NCBI GenBank assembly: GCA_030640255.1
Contig: DAOWJS010000012.1
Coordinates: 1-23,244 of the forward strand
From: Dehalococcoidales bacterium
GTDB lineage: Bacteria; Chloroflexota; Dehalococcoidia; Dehalococcoidales; GCA-2688105
Length of the DNA: 23,244 nucleotides
Direction of reading: 5' to 3'
Shown here: in pieces, positions 1-7,264 of the stretch
How the letters are laid out: every line of letters starts with the position of its first letter
Numbering within the stretch: position 1 is the first letter of the stretch
Position numbers and translations under genes: made by a program
Notes under the pieces: model-generated
Told to the model about the DNA's origin: nothing
The model's input: only the letters and a program-made list of their open reading frames with translations
The model's database searches: none

Positions 1-1
1 C

Positions 2-655
2 CGCATTGGTATCATAGACGAAAACGGGGTATTTATAACCCCACTGCAGGTCTTTGCCCTGCTCTGCCTCTACCTGCTGGAGGTATGTGGGGAGCGGGGG
101 GCTATAGTCAAGACGATAACCACTACCAGCATGCTTTACCGGTTGGGTGAAATATTCAAGGTACCCGTCTATGAGACGCCGGTGGGCTTCAAGTATGTTG
201 CCCCGATAATGCTGGCTGAAAAGGCGCTTATCGGCGGCGAGGAAAGCGGTGGCTATGGCTTCCGGGGTCATATACCAGAGCGGGATGGCATCCTGGCTGG
301 TCTCTATTTTCTTGACCTGATGATTAAGACGGGTAAAACCCCGTCGCAGCTCATAGATTACCTCTACAATAAGGTAGGTCCCCACTATTTCCAGCGTATT
401 GATATAGAATTTCCTGAAAGACAGCGCCAGACAATAAATAATCGCCTCAAACATAATCCGCCAGAATCTATTGATGGCGTTAAAGTAGTGAAGATGGATA
501 CTGCCGATGGTTTTCGTTTTATCCTGGCTGATACTACCTGGTTGCTCATACGGTTTTCCGGAACTGAGCCGGTACTTCGCATCTATACCGAAAGCGATAG
601 CCCAGCTCGTGTGGAAAGGCTGCTTGAGCTGGGTAAGAAACTAGCCGGAGTTTAA
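2..655 (+). CDS. Phosphoglucomutase/phosphomannomutase, C-terminal part (5' truncated)
   Basis: The frame is open from base 2 to a TAA at 653-655, giving 217 residues. It begins RIGIIDENG, which in the alpha-D-phosphohexomutase family directly follows the Mg-binding DGDADR loop, so the catalytic serine and metal loop lie outside the window. Visible parts are the sugar-binding loop GGEESGG and, near the end, the phosphate-binding loop RFSGTEPVLRIY of domain 4. The family interconverts hexose 1- and 6-phosphates in the cytoplasm. Whether this one prefers glucose, mannose or glucosamine phosphate cannot be told from this part. The next gene on the same strand is a phosphoglucose/phosphomannose isomerase, so the pair probably links fructose-6-P to sugar-1-phosphates for nucleotide-sugar synthesis. 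Confidence 0.93.
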   Translation, partial: RIGIIDENGVFITPLQVFALLCLYLLEVCGERGAIVKTITTTSMLYRLGEIFKVPVYETPVGFKYVAPIMLAEKALIGGEESGGYGFRGHIPERDGILAGLYFLDLMIKTGKTPSQLIDYLYNKVGPHYFQRIDIEFPERQRQTINNRLKHNPPESIDGVKVVKMDTADGFRFILADTTWLLIRFSGTEPVLRIYTESDSPARVERLLELGKKLAGV

Positions 656-813
656 AGGGGAGTTTAAGAGGGGCGGAGCCCCTCTTGTAAAACCCTAAAT
701 CCTAAATACTAAATACTAAATCCTAAGCTCTAAATCCTAAACTCTAGGGATTTGAATTTTGAACTTATTTAGAAATTAGAGTTTGTGATTTCACTAAAAG
801 AGGGGGTGAGGTA
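654..813 (+). repeat. Palindromic intergenic element, copy 1, split by a heptamer array
   Basis: The box AAAGGGGAGTTT (654-665) overlaps the mutase stop codon. A perfect 9-bp hairpin follows at 666-686 (arm AAGAGGGGC, loop GGA). It is the same box-plus-hairpin seen after rplM and rplW on the other strand. In place of the second hairpin found in those copies there is a heptanucleotide array. A tail resembling theirs, with GGGGGTGAGG at 802-811, ends the spacer and probably serves as Shine-Dalgarno for the isomerase. No T-run follows the hairpin, so it is not a standard intrinsic terminator. Confidence 0.6.
694..749 (+). repeat. Tandem heptanucleotide array, eight units
   Basis: Eight consecutive 7-bp units are read without a gap: CCTAAAT, CCTAAAT, ACTAAAT, ACTAAAT, CCTAAGC, TCTAAAT, CCTAAAC, TCTAGGG. 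The consensus is roughly CCTAAAT. AT-rich degenerate sequence follows to about 790 (ATTTGAATTTTGAA and similar). It is noncoding, between two metabolic genes. It resembles in style the short tandemly repeated heptanucleotides known from cyanobacteria, but no function can be read from it. Confidence 0.85.
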
Positions 814-817
814 GATA

Positions 818-1900
818 ATTAATCTAGACGACCCTCAGGTATTTAAGCAGCTCGACCCTGAGAATATGCTAAAGTGCCTCCACGAAATGCCCCAGCTGTG
901 CCAGCAAGCGTGGCAGATGGCGATGAGGTTTGACCTGCCTTCAGACTACTCGCAGGTTAATAAGGTGGTTATTCTGGGAGTGGGTGGCTCAGCTATCGGT
1001 GGTGATTTAGTAAGTAGCCTCGCCATATCAGAAGCCAAGCTACCCATCCTTATCTACCGCGACTATAATCTCCCTGCCTTCGTTGATGCCCAGACCCTGG
1101 TTATTGCCTCCAGCTACTCAGGGATGACCGAGGAAATCCTGTCCCCATTCCAGCAAGCGCTGGAGACAGAGTCAAAAAAGCTGGCGATTACCACCGGCGG
1201 CAAGATGAAAACCATGGCTGAGGCGAGAAATATACCTGTTTTTAGTTTTGATTATAAGGCTCAGCCCCGGGCGGCTCTAGCCTTTAGCTTCCTGCCTATC
1301 CTCGGCTTTCTGTATAAACTTGGCTTCATCAGTGATAAGTCGGCAGATGTGGCGGAAACGGTGCCGGTGTTACAAAAGCTGTCCCAAAAGATAAGTGAAA
1401 GCGTGCCGGTGCCTCACAATCCGGCTAAACAACTGGCACAAAAACTGTATGGTAACTTAGTGGTGATATATGGTGCCGGCATAGTCTCTGAGGTGGCACA
1501 CCGCTGGAAAACCCAGCTTAACGAGAATAGCAAGGCGTGGGCTTTCTACGAGGTTTTCCCTGAACTCAACCACAACGCCATAGTTGGCTACCAGTTTCCC
1601 CCGGAGCTAGCCGGTAAAGCGGTGGTGGTTCTGCTGCGGTCATACTTGCTTCCCCACCGGATTCAGCTTCGCTACCAGGTAACCTGTGAACTTCTAGAAA
1701 GGGCTAATGTCGGCTACCAGATTGTGGATGGAGACGGCACCAGCCCGTTAAGCCAGATAATGAGCCTGGTGCTCTTCGGCGACTATGTCAGCTACTATCT
1801 GGCAATGCTAAATAAGATAGACCCCACCCCGGTAAAAAACATAGCCTACCTCAAAGAGCAGCTGGCGAAGGATAGAGGGGAAATAGGGGGAAACTTTTAG
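818..1900 (+). CDS. Bifunctional phosphoglucose/phosphomannose isomerase (SIS fold)
   Basis: This is a cytoplasmic aldose-ketose isomerase interconverting fructose-6-P with glucose-6-P and mannose-6-P. Two SIS domains are visible: a glycine-rich loop (GVGGSAIGGD) followed by the phosphate-binding SSYSGMTEE, then the C-terminal domain with NENSK and PELNHN. The Glu of NENSK and the His of NHN are 16 residues apart, as are the catalytic Glu203 and His219 of the archaeal PGI/PMI (recalled). The first ATG is at 866, but the frame is open upstream to a TAG at 812-814, and the extra NLDDPQVFKQLDPEN looks like the family's N-terminus. GAGG (808-811) lies 6 nt before ATT 818; ATA 815 is the alternative. 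The 818 start gives 360 residues; a sequence error hiding an ATG is possible. Confidence 0.9.
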   Translation: MNLDDPQVFKQLDPENMLKCLHEMPQLCQQAWQMAMRFDLPSDYSQVNKVVILGVGGSAIGGDLVSSLAISEAKLPILIYRDYNLPAFVDAQTLVIASSYSGMTEEILSPFQQALETESKKLAITTGGKMKTMAEARNIPVFSFDYKAQPRAALAFSFLPILGFLYKLGFISDKSADVAETVPVLQKLSQKISESVPVPHNPAKQLAQKLYGNLVVIYGAGIVSEVAHRWKTQLNENSKAWAFYEVFPELNHNAIVGYQFPPELAGKAVVVLLRSYLLPHRIQLRYQVTCELLERANVGYQIVDGDGTSPLSQIMSLVLFGDYVSYYLAMLNKIDPTPVKNIAYLKEQLAKDRGEIGGNF

Positions 1901-1922
1901 AAATAATAAAAGGAGGTCGAGT

Positions 1923-2393
1923 ATGAACTATTGGCTGACTCTTCACTGGCCACCTTATGTGGACGAAAGCGAGGATGCTAACTGGAGGTATTGGGTATTT
2001 CTCGCTGAGGGCTATCAGCAGATTGGTAGAGACCTTCAATCTGGAGACCGTGTCTTCGTCTATGAGACGTTAAGCGCTCCAAGAGTTAGAAGGGGTGGGC
2101 AATTTGTTGGTATTAGAAGACGAGGGAGGCAGGGTATTGTTGCTTTGGTGCGAGCGGTTAGTACCATTGAGCCTGATCCTGATGCGGAGCCGGAGATTTA
2201 CGATGACGGAAGAGAGCTATGTTGGAGATTCCATGCCAAAACTCAACTTGAACAAGAAGGATTTTTGCCTCTCCAAGAAATTCGCCGAGTTTTAGGGTAT
2301 AAAGACCAATACTATCTTAGAATTCGAGGTGGTCTGAGGAAATTGACAAAGGCACAATTTGACGGACTACTTCACCAGTTCAGGTTAGCTTAG
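1923..2393 (+). CDS. Probable EVE (PUA-like) domain protein
   Basis: A 156-residue protein starts at ATG behind a very strong AAGGAGGT Shine-Dalgarno (1910-1917, 5 nt spacing), 22 bp after the isomerase stop. The start MNYWLTLHWPP, the later GDRVFVYET segment with aromatic residues, and a basic middle region resemble EVE domains, which are PUA-like folds often proposed to bind modified bases in DNA or RNA. There is no signal peptide or membrane segment, and the protein is one compact domain. It converges on rpsI with only 21 bp between stop codons and has no partner nuclease gene in view. The family call rests on the N-terminal motif and size only; the ligand is unknown. Confidence 0.5.
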   Translation: MNYWLTLHWPPYVDESEDANWRYWVFLAEGYQQIGRDLQSGDRVFVYETLSAPRVRRGGQFVGIRRRGRQGIVALVRAVSTIEPDPDAEPEIYDDGRELCWRFHAKTQLEQEGFLPLQEIRRVLGYKDQYYLRIRGGLRKLTKAQFDGLLHQFRLA

Positions 2394-2414
2394 CACGATT
2401 ATACTAATCTTAGC

Positions 2415-2810
2415 TTACCGCTTGGTATATTGAGGGGCTTTGCGAGCCCGTTTGAGACCGGGCTTTTTCCTCTCTTTAGCCCGGGAATCTCGGGTAAGCA
2501 GTCCGTTCTGGCGGAGTACCAGCTTGAGGCTTTCATCGGCTCGTAGCAGGGCTCGGGCAATGCCGTGAGAAATGGCGCCGCTCTGTCCCGATATGCCACC
2601 CCCGTTTACCTTAACCACCACATTATACTTATCAAGACTCTCGGTAACGAAAAGGGGCTGCAGTATGGTACGGCGGTGCTCAGCACGGGTGAACAGCTCC
2701 TCGTAGGGCATACCATTGATAATAATGGCACCATTGCCCGGTGATAGCCTTACCTGAGCTATAGCCGTCTTGCGTTTACCTGTCCCCGGAAAGTAATCTT
2801 GCTTTTTCAT
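2415..2810 (-). CDS. rpsI: 30S ribosomal protein S9
   Basis: S9 has 131 residues, a normal length. It carries the FPGTGKRKTAIAQVRL start, the VNGGGISGQSGAISHGIARAL core and the basic tail ending YTKR, whose last arginine contacts P-site tRNA in known ribosomes. The ATG follows AAGG by 6 nt. It is the last gene of the long minus-strand cluster and pairs with rplM upstream, as in most bacteria. A palindromic repeat fills the 106 bp between them. No hairpin with a T-run is visible in the 21 bp before the convergent gene, so transcription may run into it. Confidence 0.97.
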   Translation of the reverse strand: MKKQDYFPGTGKRKTAIAQVRLSPGNGAIIINGMPYEELFTRAEHRRTILQPLFVTESLDKYNVVVKVNGGGISGQSGAISHGIARALLRADESLKLVLRQNGLLTRDSRAKERKKPGLKRARKAPQYTKR

Positions 2811-2840
2811 TTAAACCTTATCCCATTTAGCTTTCTATTG

Positions 2841-2929
2841 GGTAACCCTCCCTCTTTATCTCCCTCCCTTCACAAGGGAGGGAGAATTGGTTATATAAGA
2901 GGGGCTTCGCCTCTCTTCAACTCTCCTTG
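2841..2929 (-). repeat. Palindromic intergenic element, copy 2 (rplM-rpsI spacer)
   Basis: Read on the minus strand, box AAGGAGAGTT covers the last codons and stop of rplM. A 9-bp hairpin with one G-T pair follows at 2917-2897 (loop GAA). A second, perfect 12-bp hairpin lies at 2885-2859 (arm AAGGGAGGGAGA on the plus strand, 3-nt loop). The tail is GATAAAGAGGGAGGGTTACC (2860-2841). The order box, hairpin, hairpin, tail matches copy 3 near 17.8 kb. No T-run follows either hairpin. Confidence 0.75.
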
Positions 2930-3363
2930 GCTATTACTTCAGTTGAGCTAGCCCTGGTTTGACCTAGGTGAGGGTGAGCCTCACCAACATAGACCTTAAG
3001 TCGTTTCATCATACTAGCACTCAGGCGGTTATGAGGCAACATGCCTTTGACGGCATGCTCAATCACCCGGGTAGGATTAGTCTGCATCATTTTCTCCAAA
3101 CTGATACTTTTTAATCCCCCGGGATAACCTGAATGCCGATAGTAGAGTTTCTGCTTAGCCTTGTTACCAGTAACCCGAACCCTTTCCGCGTTGATGACCA
3201 CCACAAAATCGCCTACATCCAGGTGACGGCAGAAAATTGGTTTGTGCTTGCCCATAAGCAGGTGAGCCGCTTGGGTGGCCAGCCGACCTAAGATTTTATC
3301 TGAGGCATCAATAATGTGCCACTGCCGTTCAATCTCAGACGCCTTGGTGGAATAGGTTTTCAT
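2917..3363 (-). CDS. rplM: 50S ribosomal protein L13
   Basis: L13 is 148 residues from MKTYSTKASEIERQWHIIDA. The core includes ILGRLATQAAHLLMGKHKP, VVVINAERVRVTGNK, and AVKGMLPHN with the YVGEAHPH tail segment. The ATG at 3363 shares its A with the truA TAA (TAATG), which suggests translational coupling, and GGGGGAGAG lies just upstream. A frame extension to 3411 would add 16 residues inside truA and has no family match. The final Lys-Glu-Ser and stop fall in the box sequence of a palindromic repeat, so the repeat may have set the present C-terminus. Confidence 0.97.
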   Translation of the reverse strand: MKTYSTKASEIERQWHIIDASDKILGRLATQAAHLLMGKHKPIFCRHLDVGDFVVVINAERVRVTGNKAKQKLYYRHSGYPGGLKSISLEKMMQTNPTRVIEHAVKGMLPHNRLSASMMKRLKVYVGEAHPHLGQTRASSTEVIAKES

Positions 3364-4133
3364 TATATCTCTCCCCCGAAAGGACGTGGATAGTTTACCT
3401 GCATAAGGCACAGTCCCCAGGCAGGAGCCGTTGGTCCAGCTAGTCCCGGCCTCTTGGCTTCAATTAGACTATGAAACTCCTCAACACTCATCTTGCCCAA
3501 GCCGACTCTAATTAGGGCGCCTACGGTATTGCGCACCTGATGGGGGAGAAAGGAGTTAGCCACCATATTAAAAATAGTTAGGTCTCCGTTCCTCTCCATT
3601 TCGGCTCGCTCTACTCTCCTTACCGTGCTCCTTATCTCGCCACCGATAGAGCTGGCAAATGAGGCAAAGTCATGCTCACCGATAAGAGCCTGACACGCCC
3701 GATTCATGGCTTCAATATCCAGGTGTCCGGTAACCAGGTAAGAAAAACCTCCCCTGATTGGAGACCGGGTCAGGCTATTTAATATATAGTAGTTATATTC
3801 CCGGCTAAGAGCACTGCGCCGAACATTAAAAGAATCATCTACTCTATGGGCTGCCTTAACCGCAATATCCCTGGGTAAATAGTAGTTCAGCCCGTTAACA
3901 AATGTCTGCGCAGGGAGCGGCGACCTGGTTCTGAAGCTGGCTACCTGTCCCTTGGCATGGACTCCAGCATCAGTTCGACTAGCCGCCATCACCCGAGTCC
4001 TTTCTCCAGTAAGCTTCCACAGTGCTTTTTCCGTCTCCCCTTGAATAGTAGGCAGATTAGCCTGAAGCTGGAAGCCGTGATAGTGTGTGCCATCATATTC
4101 CATAATTAATACCATCTTAGTGGTCGTTGCCAA
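3363..4133 (-). CDS. truA: tRNA pseudouridine synthase A
   Basis: TruA makes pseudouridine at tRNA positions 38-40 in the anticodon arm. It is 256 residues long. It shows the N-terminal MEYDGTHYHGFQ strand, the catalytic loop SRTDAGVHA with the nucleophilic Asp at 55, and the C-terminal FLPHQVRN and GPTAPAWGL motifs. TTG at 4133 is chosen as start because AAGGAAGG lies 8 nt before it; an internal ATG at 4115 lacks such a site. It starts 15 bp after the rplQ stop and overlaps rplM by 1 nt. A tRNA-modifying enzyme between alpha-operon genes and rplM-rpsI is a common bacterial arrangement. Confidence 0.96.
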   Translation of the reverse strand: MATTTKMVLIMEYDGTHYHGFQLQANLPTIQGETEKALWKLTGERTRVMAASRTDAGVHAKGQVASFRTRSPLPAQTFVNGLNYYLPRDIAVKAAHRVDDSFNVRRSALSREYNYYILNSLTRSPIRGGFSYLVTGHLDIEAMNRACQALIGEHDFASFASSIGGEIRSTVRRVERAEMERNGDLTIFNMVANSFLPHQVRNTVGALIRVGLGKMSVEEFHSLIEAKRPGLAGPTAPAWGLCLMQVNYPRPFGGEI

Positions 4134-4148
4134 GCTGATAGCCTTCCT

Positions 4149-4502
4149 TTACTCTACCAACTCAAGCTGAACCATAGCTGCCCCATCACCCAATCTAGGT
4201 CCTAACTTAATGATACGGGTATAGCCACCGGGGCGCTCAGCATATCTCGGGGCAAGCTCATCAAATACCTTCTCGGTTACTTTTTTATCTATAATAAATG
4301 ACAGTGCCCGGCGGCGGGAGGGAAGTCCACCCTTCTTACCCAAGGTAATCATCTTCTCCGCCAGGCCTCGCACTTCCTTAGCCTTGGCCTCAGTGGTAGT
4401 AATCTTCTCATAGCTTAGCAGGTCAGTCACCAGGTTACGATACATCGCCTTTCGGTGACCTGTAGACCGGCCTAATTTTCTACCGGCTACTTTATGCCTC
4501 AT
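4149..4502 (-). CDS. rplQ: 50S ribosomal protein L17
   Basis: L17 is 117 residues. Typical segments are MRHKVAGRKLGRSTGHRKAM, the ITTTEAKAKEVRGLAEKMITLGK helix region (split here only for description) and the GGYTRI strand near the end. It binds 23S rRNA near the peptide exit tunnel. ATG start; 36 bp after rpoA and 15 bp before truA. It closes the classic alpha-operon gene set. Confidence 0.97.
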   Translation of the reverse strand: MRHKVAGRKLGRSTGHRKAMYRNLVTDLLSYEKITTTEAKAKEVRGLAEKMITLGKKGGLPSRRRALSFIIDKKVTEKVFDELAPRYAERPGGYTRIIKLGPRLGDGAAMVQLELVE

Positions 4503-4538
4503 GTTACCGATACCTTAATAAACAATCTATCACTATTC

Positions 4539-5624
4539 TCATTCTGCATGTTGACTCTCACCGGCTCCTTCTTTACCCTCAACTAGGCCTTCCGTCTCCA
4601 CACCCGTTTCTGGAGTGGCTAAATCGGCTGTCTCCTCCTGCCCGACCGACTTTTCCCCTTTCTCCTCTTCTTTAACTGGCGGGGCTGAATCCTCGCTCTG
4701 GGGGGTAAGGGATAGTCCTAAGGCATTGAGGCGTTCCTCTAGCTCTTGTTTAGACTTCTGCCCAAAATTCCGTAGCTCTAGTAGCTCCTTCTCCCCTTTA
4801 CTTATGATTTCTCCCACGGTATCGATGCCAGCGCGCCTTAAGCAATTCATAGTGCGCACTGATAAGTCCAGTTGCTCCGCTGGCATATTATATTTCTCCT
4901 CAGGAATAGATAAGCGAATGAATTCCTCCCCCTCTATCTGAGAAATCTTAGTATAGTCAACAAATGGAGTTAGCTGTTCCACCAGAATATTAGCCCCTTG
5001 GCTAATGGCATCGGCAGGGGATATAGTGCCGTCGGTCCACATCTCCAGATATAGTCGCTCGTGGCCAGTCTCTCGGCCACCATGAGTTGGTTCAACGGTA
5101 AAATTAATCTTGCGTATCGGAGTAAAAATGGCGTCCACGGGAATTGTTCCTATAGGCAGGTTATCACTGGACTCAGCCACCCTATAGCCCTCGCCCAATT
5201 CGATATCAAATTCTACATAGAGTCTAGCTTCAGGCGAATCTAAGGTAGCCAGATAAAGCTCAGGATTGGCAATTTCAAAGTCAGTTGATGGCTTAATGTC
5301 AGCAGCACAAACTCGTCCCTCCCCCTCCACCTCTAGGGTTAATTTACCCGGTTGACCGGAAATGGGTTTCAACCTCAATGCTTTAACGTTAAGCAAAAAC
5401 TCGATGGTATCTTCCTTCACATAAGGAATAGTAGAAAATTCGTGTTGAATTCCCTCAATCCTGACCTGAGTTACCGCTGCCCCGGGGAGATAAGCCAGCA
5501 ACACTCGGCGTAAGGCATTACCCAGGGTAGTGCCAAAACCTCTTTCCAGCGGCTCAACTAAGAATCGTCCAAAGTTATCCCTAGTTTCAACACACTCAAT
5601 CTTGGCTATAGCTAAATGAGACAA
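4539..5624 (-). CDS. rpoA: DNA-directed RNA polymerase subunit alpha
   Basis: The alpha subunit dimerises to start polymerase assembly and contacts upstream promoter DNA. The N-terminal domain has FGRFLVEPLERGFGTTLGNA and the RRVLL segment. A linker leads to the C-terminal domain with RNFGQKSKQELEERL, the helix-hairpin-helix part that binds UP elements. Start is TTG at 5624, 6 nt behind GGGAGGGAG; no ATG fits. At 361 residues it is longer than the usual 315-330, because a tail of about 55 residues (307-361), rich in Glu, Gly and Ser, follows the C-terminal domain. It sits between rpsD and rplQ, the standard place. Confidence 0.97.
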   Translation of the reverse strand: MSHLAIAKIECVETRDNFGRFLVEPLERGFGTTLGNALRRVLLAYLPGAAVTQVRIEGIQHEFSTIPYVKEDTIEFLLNVKALRLKPISGQPGKLTLEVEGEGRVCAADIKPSTDFEIANPELYLATLDSPEARLYVEFDIELGEGYRVAESSDNLPIGTIPVDAIFTPIRKINFTVEPTHGGRETGHERLYLEMWTDGTISPADAISQGANILVEQLTPFVDYTKISQIEGEEFIRLSIPEEKYNMPAEQLDLSVRTMNCLRRAGIDTVGEIISKGEKELLELRNFGQKSKQELEERLNALGLSLTPQSEDSAPPVKEEEKGEKSVGQEETADLATPETGVETEGLVEGKEGAGESQHAE

Positions 5625-5648
5625 AGCGCTCCCTCCCTATCAACCAGT

Positions 5649-6278
5649 TTATCGCGAGTAATACTCAACTATACTCTTTCCGGCAAATTTAGCCTCAATG
5701 TCATCAGGGGTAGGCAGAGATATGACCTGACCCACCAGGTTCTCCTTATCCAGGCTTAACCAACTCAAAACCGACTTGCTCTCAATGGTCTGAGCCAGTT
5801 GTTTATAATACTCAGTTTGGGTACTTTCCTTCTTCCAGCTAATGGTATCGTCCTCTTTAACCAGACAGGAGGGAATATCAGTTTTGCGACCGTTAAGCAT
5901 AATATGCCCGTGTTGAACTAGCTGACGAGCCTGAGAGCGAGAGTCAGCGAAGCCTAAACGATAGACTACATTATCCAGCCGCCTCTCCATCAGCACTAGT
6001 AGGTTTTCCCCGGTGATACCTGCCTGCCTCTCGGCTTGGGCAAAAAGCCGTCTAAACTGCCTCTCCAGAATTCCATAGGTATAGCGGGCTTTTTGCTTCT
6101 CTCTTAGCTGAAGACCACGGTCAGAAAGCCGCTGACGTCGACCCCGACTAAGCTGCTGTCCTGGTGGCCTTGAGCGTTTATCCAGCGTACAATTATTAAT
6201 ACACTTACTACCTTTAAGCATTAACTTTTCGCCGCTTCGGCGACATAACCGACAAACCGCTGCTGTATATCTTGCCAT
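5649..6278 (-). CDS. rpsD: 30S ribosomal protein S4
   Basis: S4 is 209 residues, normal length. It is a primary 16S binder and assembly nucleator. The N-terminus has C9, C12, C26 and C30, the zinc-binding (C+) form. The S4 RNA-binding domain follows (RRLDNVVYRLGFADSRSQARQLV, here named only by its start and end: RRLDN to RQLV, then GHIMLNG). ATG with GAGGATAG upstream; 11 bp after rpsK. Its position next to rpoA is the usual one, where S4 often represses its own operon; no such structure is evident here. Confidence 0.97.
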   Translation of the reverse strand: MARYTAAVCRLCRRSGEKLMLKGSKCINNCTLDKRSRPPGQQLSRGRRQRLSDRGLQLREKQKARYTYGILERQFRRLFAQAERQAGITGENLLVLMERRLDNVVYRLGFADSRSQARQLVQHGHIMLNGRKTDIPSCLVKEDDTISWKKESTQTEYYKQLAQTIESKSVLSWLSLDKENLVGQVISLPTPDDIEAKFAGKSIVEYYSR

Positions 6279-6289
6279 TTCTCTATCCT

Positions 6290-6682
6290 CTACACCCGCC
6301 TTCTTTTAGGAGGGCGGCAACCATTATGGGGGATGGGAGTTACATCGGTAATGCTGGTAATGTAAAGCCCTGAACTCTGGAGAGAACGGATAGCCGCCTC
6401 ACGCCCACTGCCGGGTCCCTTAACATAGACCTCTACCTGGCGCAAGCCATGCTCCATAGCTTTACGGGCGGCATCATGAGCTGCCAATTGAGCCGCATAC
6501 GGAGTGCCTTTGCGTGAACCCTTAAACCTGGCTGTTCCTGAGCTCCCCCAGGCAATAACATTCCCCTGGGGGTCGGTGAGAGTTACTATAGTATTATTGA
6601 AAGTAGATTGGATATAGGCTCTCCCAGCAGGGATGGATTTGCGCTCTCGTCTTCTGGCTTTAGTTCGCTTCTTCTCCGGCAT
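6290..6682 (-). CDS. rpsK: 30S ribosomal protein S11
   Basis: S11 is 130 residues with a basic start, the AYIQSTFNNTIVTLTDPQG strand pair and the conserved C-terminus TPIPHNGCRPPKRRRV. It lies on the 30S platform near the 3' end of 16S rRNA. The ATG follows AAGGAGAG by 4 nt. It is 31 bp after rpsM and 11 bp before rpsD, the standard alpha-operon order. Confidence 0.97.
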   Translation of the reverse strand: MPEKKRTKARRRERKSIPAGRAYIQSTFNNTIVTLTDPQGNVIAWGSSGTARFKGSRKGTPYAAQLAAHDAARKAMEHGLRQVEVYVKGPGSGREAAIRSLQSSGLYITSITDVTPIPHNGCRPPKRRRV

Positions 6683-6713
6683 TTTGCTCTCCTTGCCAAT
6701 TATTTTAGCCTAG

Positions 6714-7103
6714 TTACTTCTTGGCCGTACCGCGCCTCTGTCCTCTACCAGCTACAGTTTTGCGAGGACCACGCTTGGCACGGGCATTGGTTCGCGTTCG
6801 TTGACCTCTAACCGGCAAACTACGGTGATGCCTGATACCTCGATAGCTACCAATCTCGATGAGCCGCTTGATATTAAGGTTAACCTCTTTTCTAAGCTCA
6901 CCCTCAACTTTATACTCATGGTCAATAGTCTCTCGGAGACGATTAACCTCGTCTTCAGTAAGGTTATCCGTCTTAGTATCGGAATTGATACCAGTCTGAG
7001 CTAGAATCCTTTGGCTCAAGCTAGGACCAATACCATAGATATACTGTAAAGAAACCCAAATCTGCTTATCTCTGGGTATATCTACCCCGGCTATACGTGG
7101 CAT
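6714..7103 (-). CDS. rpsM: 30S ribosomal protein S13
   Basis: S13 is 129 residues. It begins MPRIAGVDIPRDKQ and has the helix-two-turn-helix segment IYGIGPSLSQRILAQTG, then RGIRHHRSLPVRGQRT and a very basic tail. It contacts the large subunit and P-site tRNA in the 30S head. ATG follows GGAGGGAG closely. It is 27 bp after rpmJ, as in typical alpha operons. Confidence 0.97.
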   Translation of the reverse strand: MPRIAGVDIPRDKQIWVSLQYIYGIGPSLSQRILAQTGINSDTKTDNLTEDEVNRLRETIDHEYKVEGELRKEVNLNIKRLIEIGSYRGIRHHRSLPVRGQRTRTNARAKRGPRKTVAGRGQRRGTAKK

Positions 7104-7130
7104 TAGACTCCCTCCTTGCTCAGCCGAAAA

Positions 7131-7244
7131 TTAGCCCTGCCTCTGCTTATGTCTAGGGTTGGAACAAATAACCCTGACTACCCCCCGCCGCTTCACTATC
7201 TTACATTTATCACATCTAACCTTAACCGAAGCTCTGACTTTCAT
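7131..7244 (-). CDS. rpmJ: 50S ribosomal protein L36
   Basis: This 37-residue gene translates to a protein starting MKVRASVKVRCDKC and ending RHKQRQG. The four zinc ligands are C11, C14, C27 and H32, the C+ form of L36. It binds 23S rRNA near the base of the L7/L12 stalk. ATG at 7244, TAA at 7131-7133. It sits between infA (20 bp) and rpsM, its usual place. It is short enough to be missed by a length cutoff. Confidence 0.96.
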   Translation of the reverse strand: MKVRASVKVRCDKCKIVKRRGVVRVICSNPRHKQRQG

Positions 7245-7264
7245 ATAATTCCTCTTTAACTTTA

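Noticed and set aside
694..749. Telomere or plasmid-end repeat
   Set aside because: Units resemble plant-type telomere heptamers, but the array is degenerate, short and internal to a bacterial chromosome segment.
2841..2929. CRISPR array or attachment site
   Set aside because: There are hairpins but no regularly spaced direct repeats with unique spacers, and no integrase or tRNA nearby.
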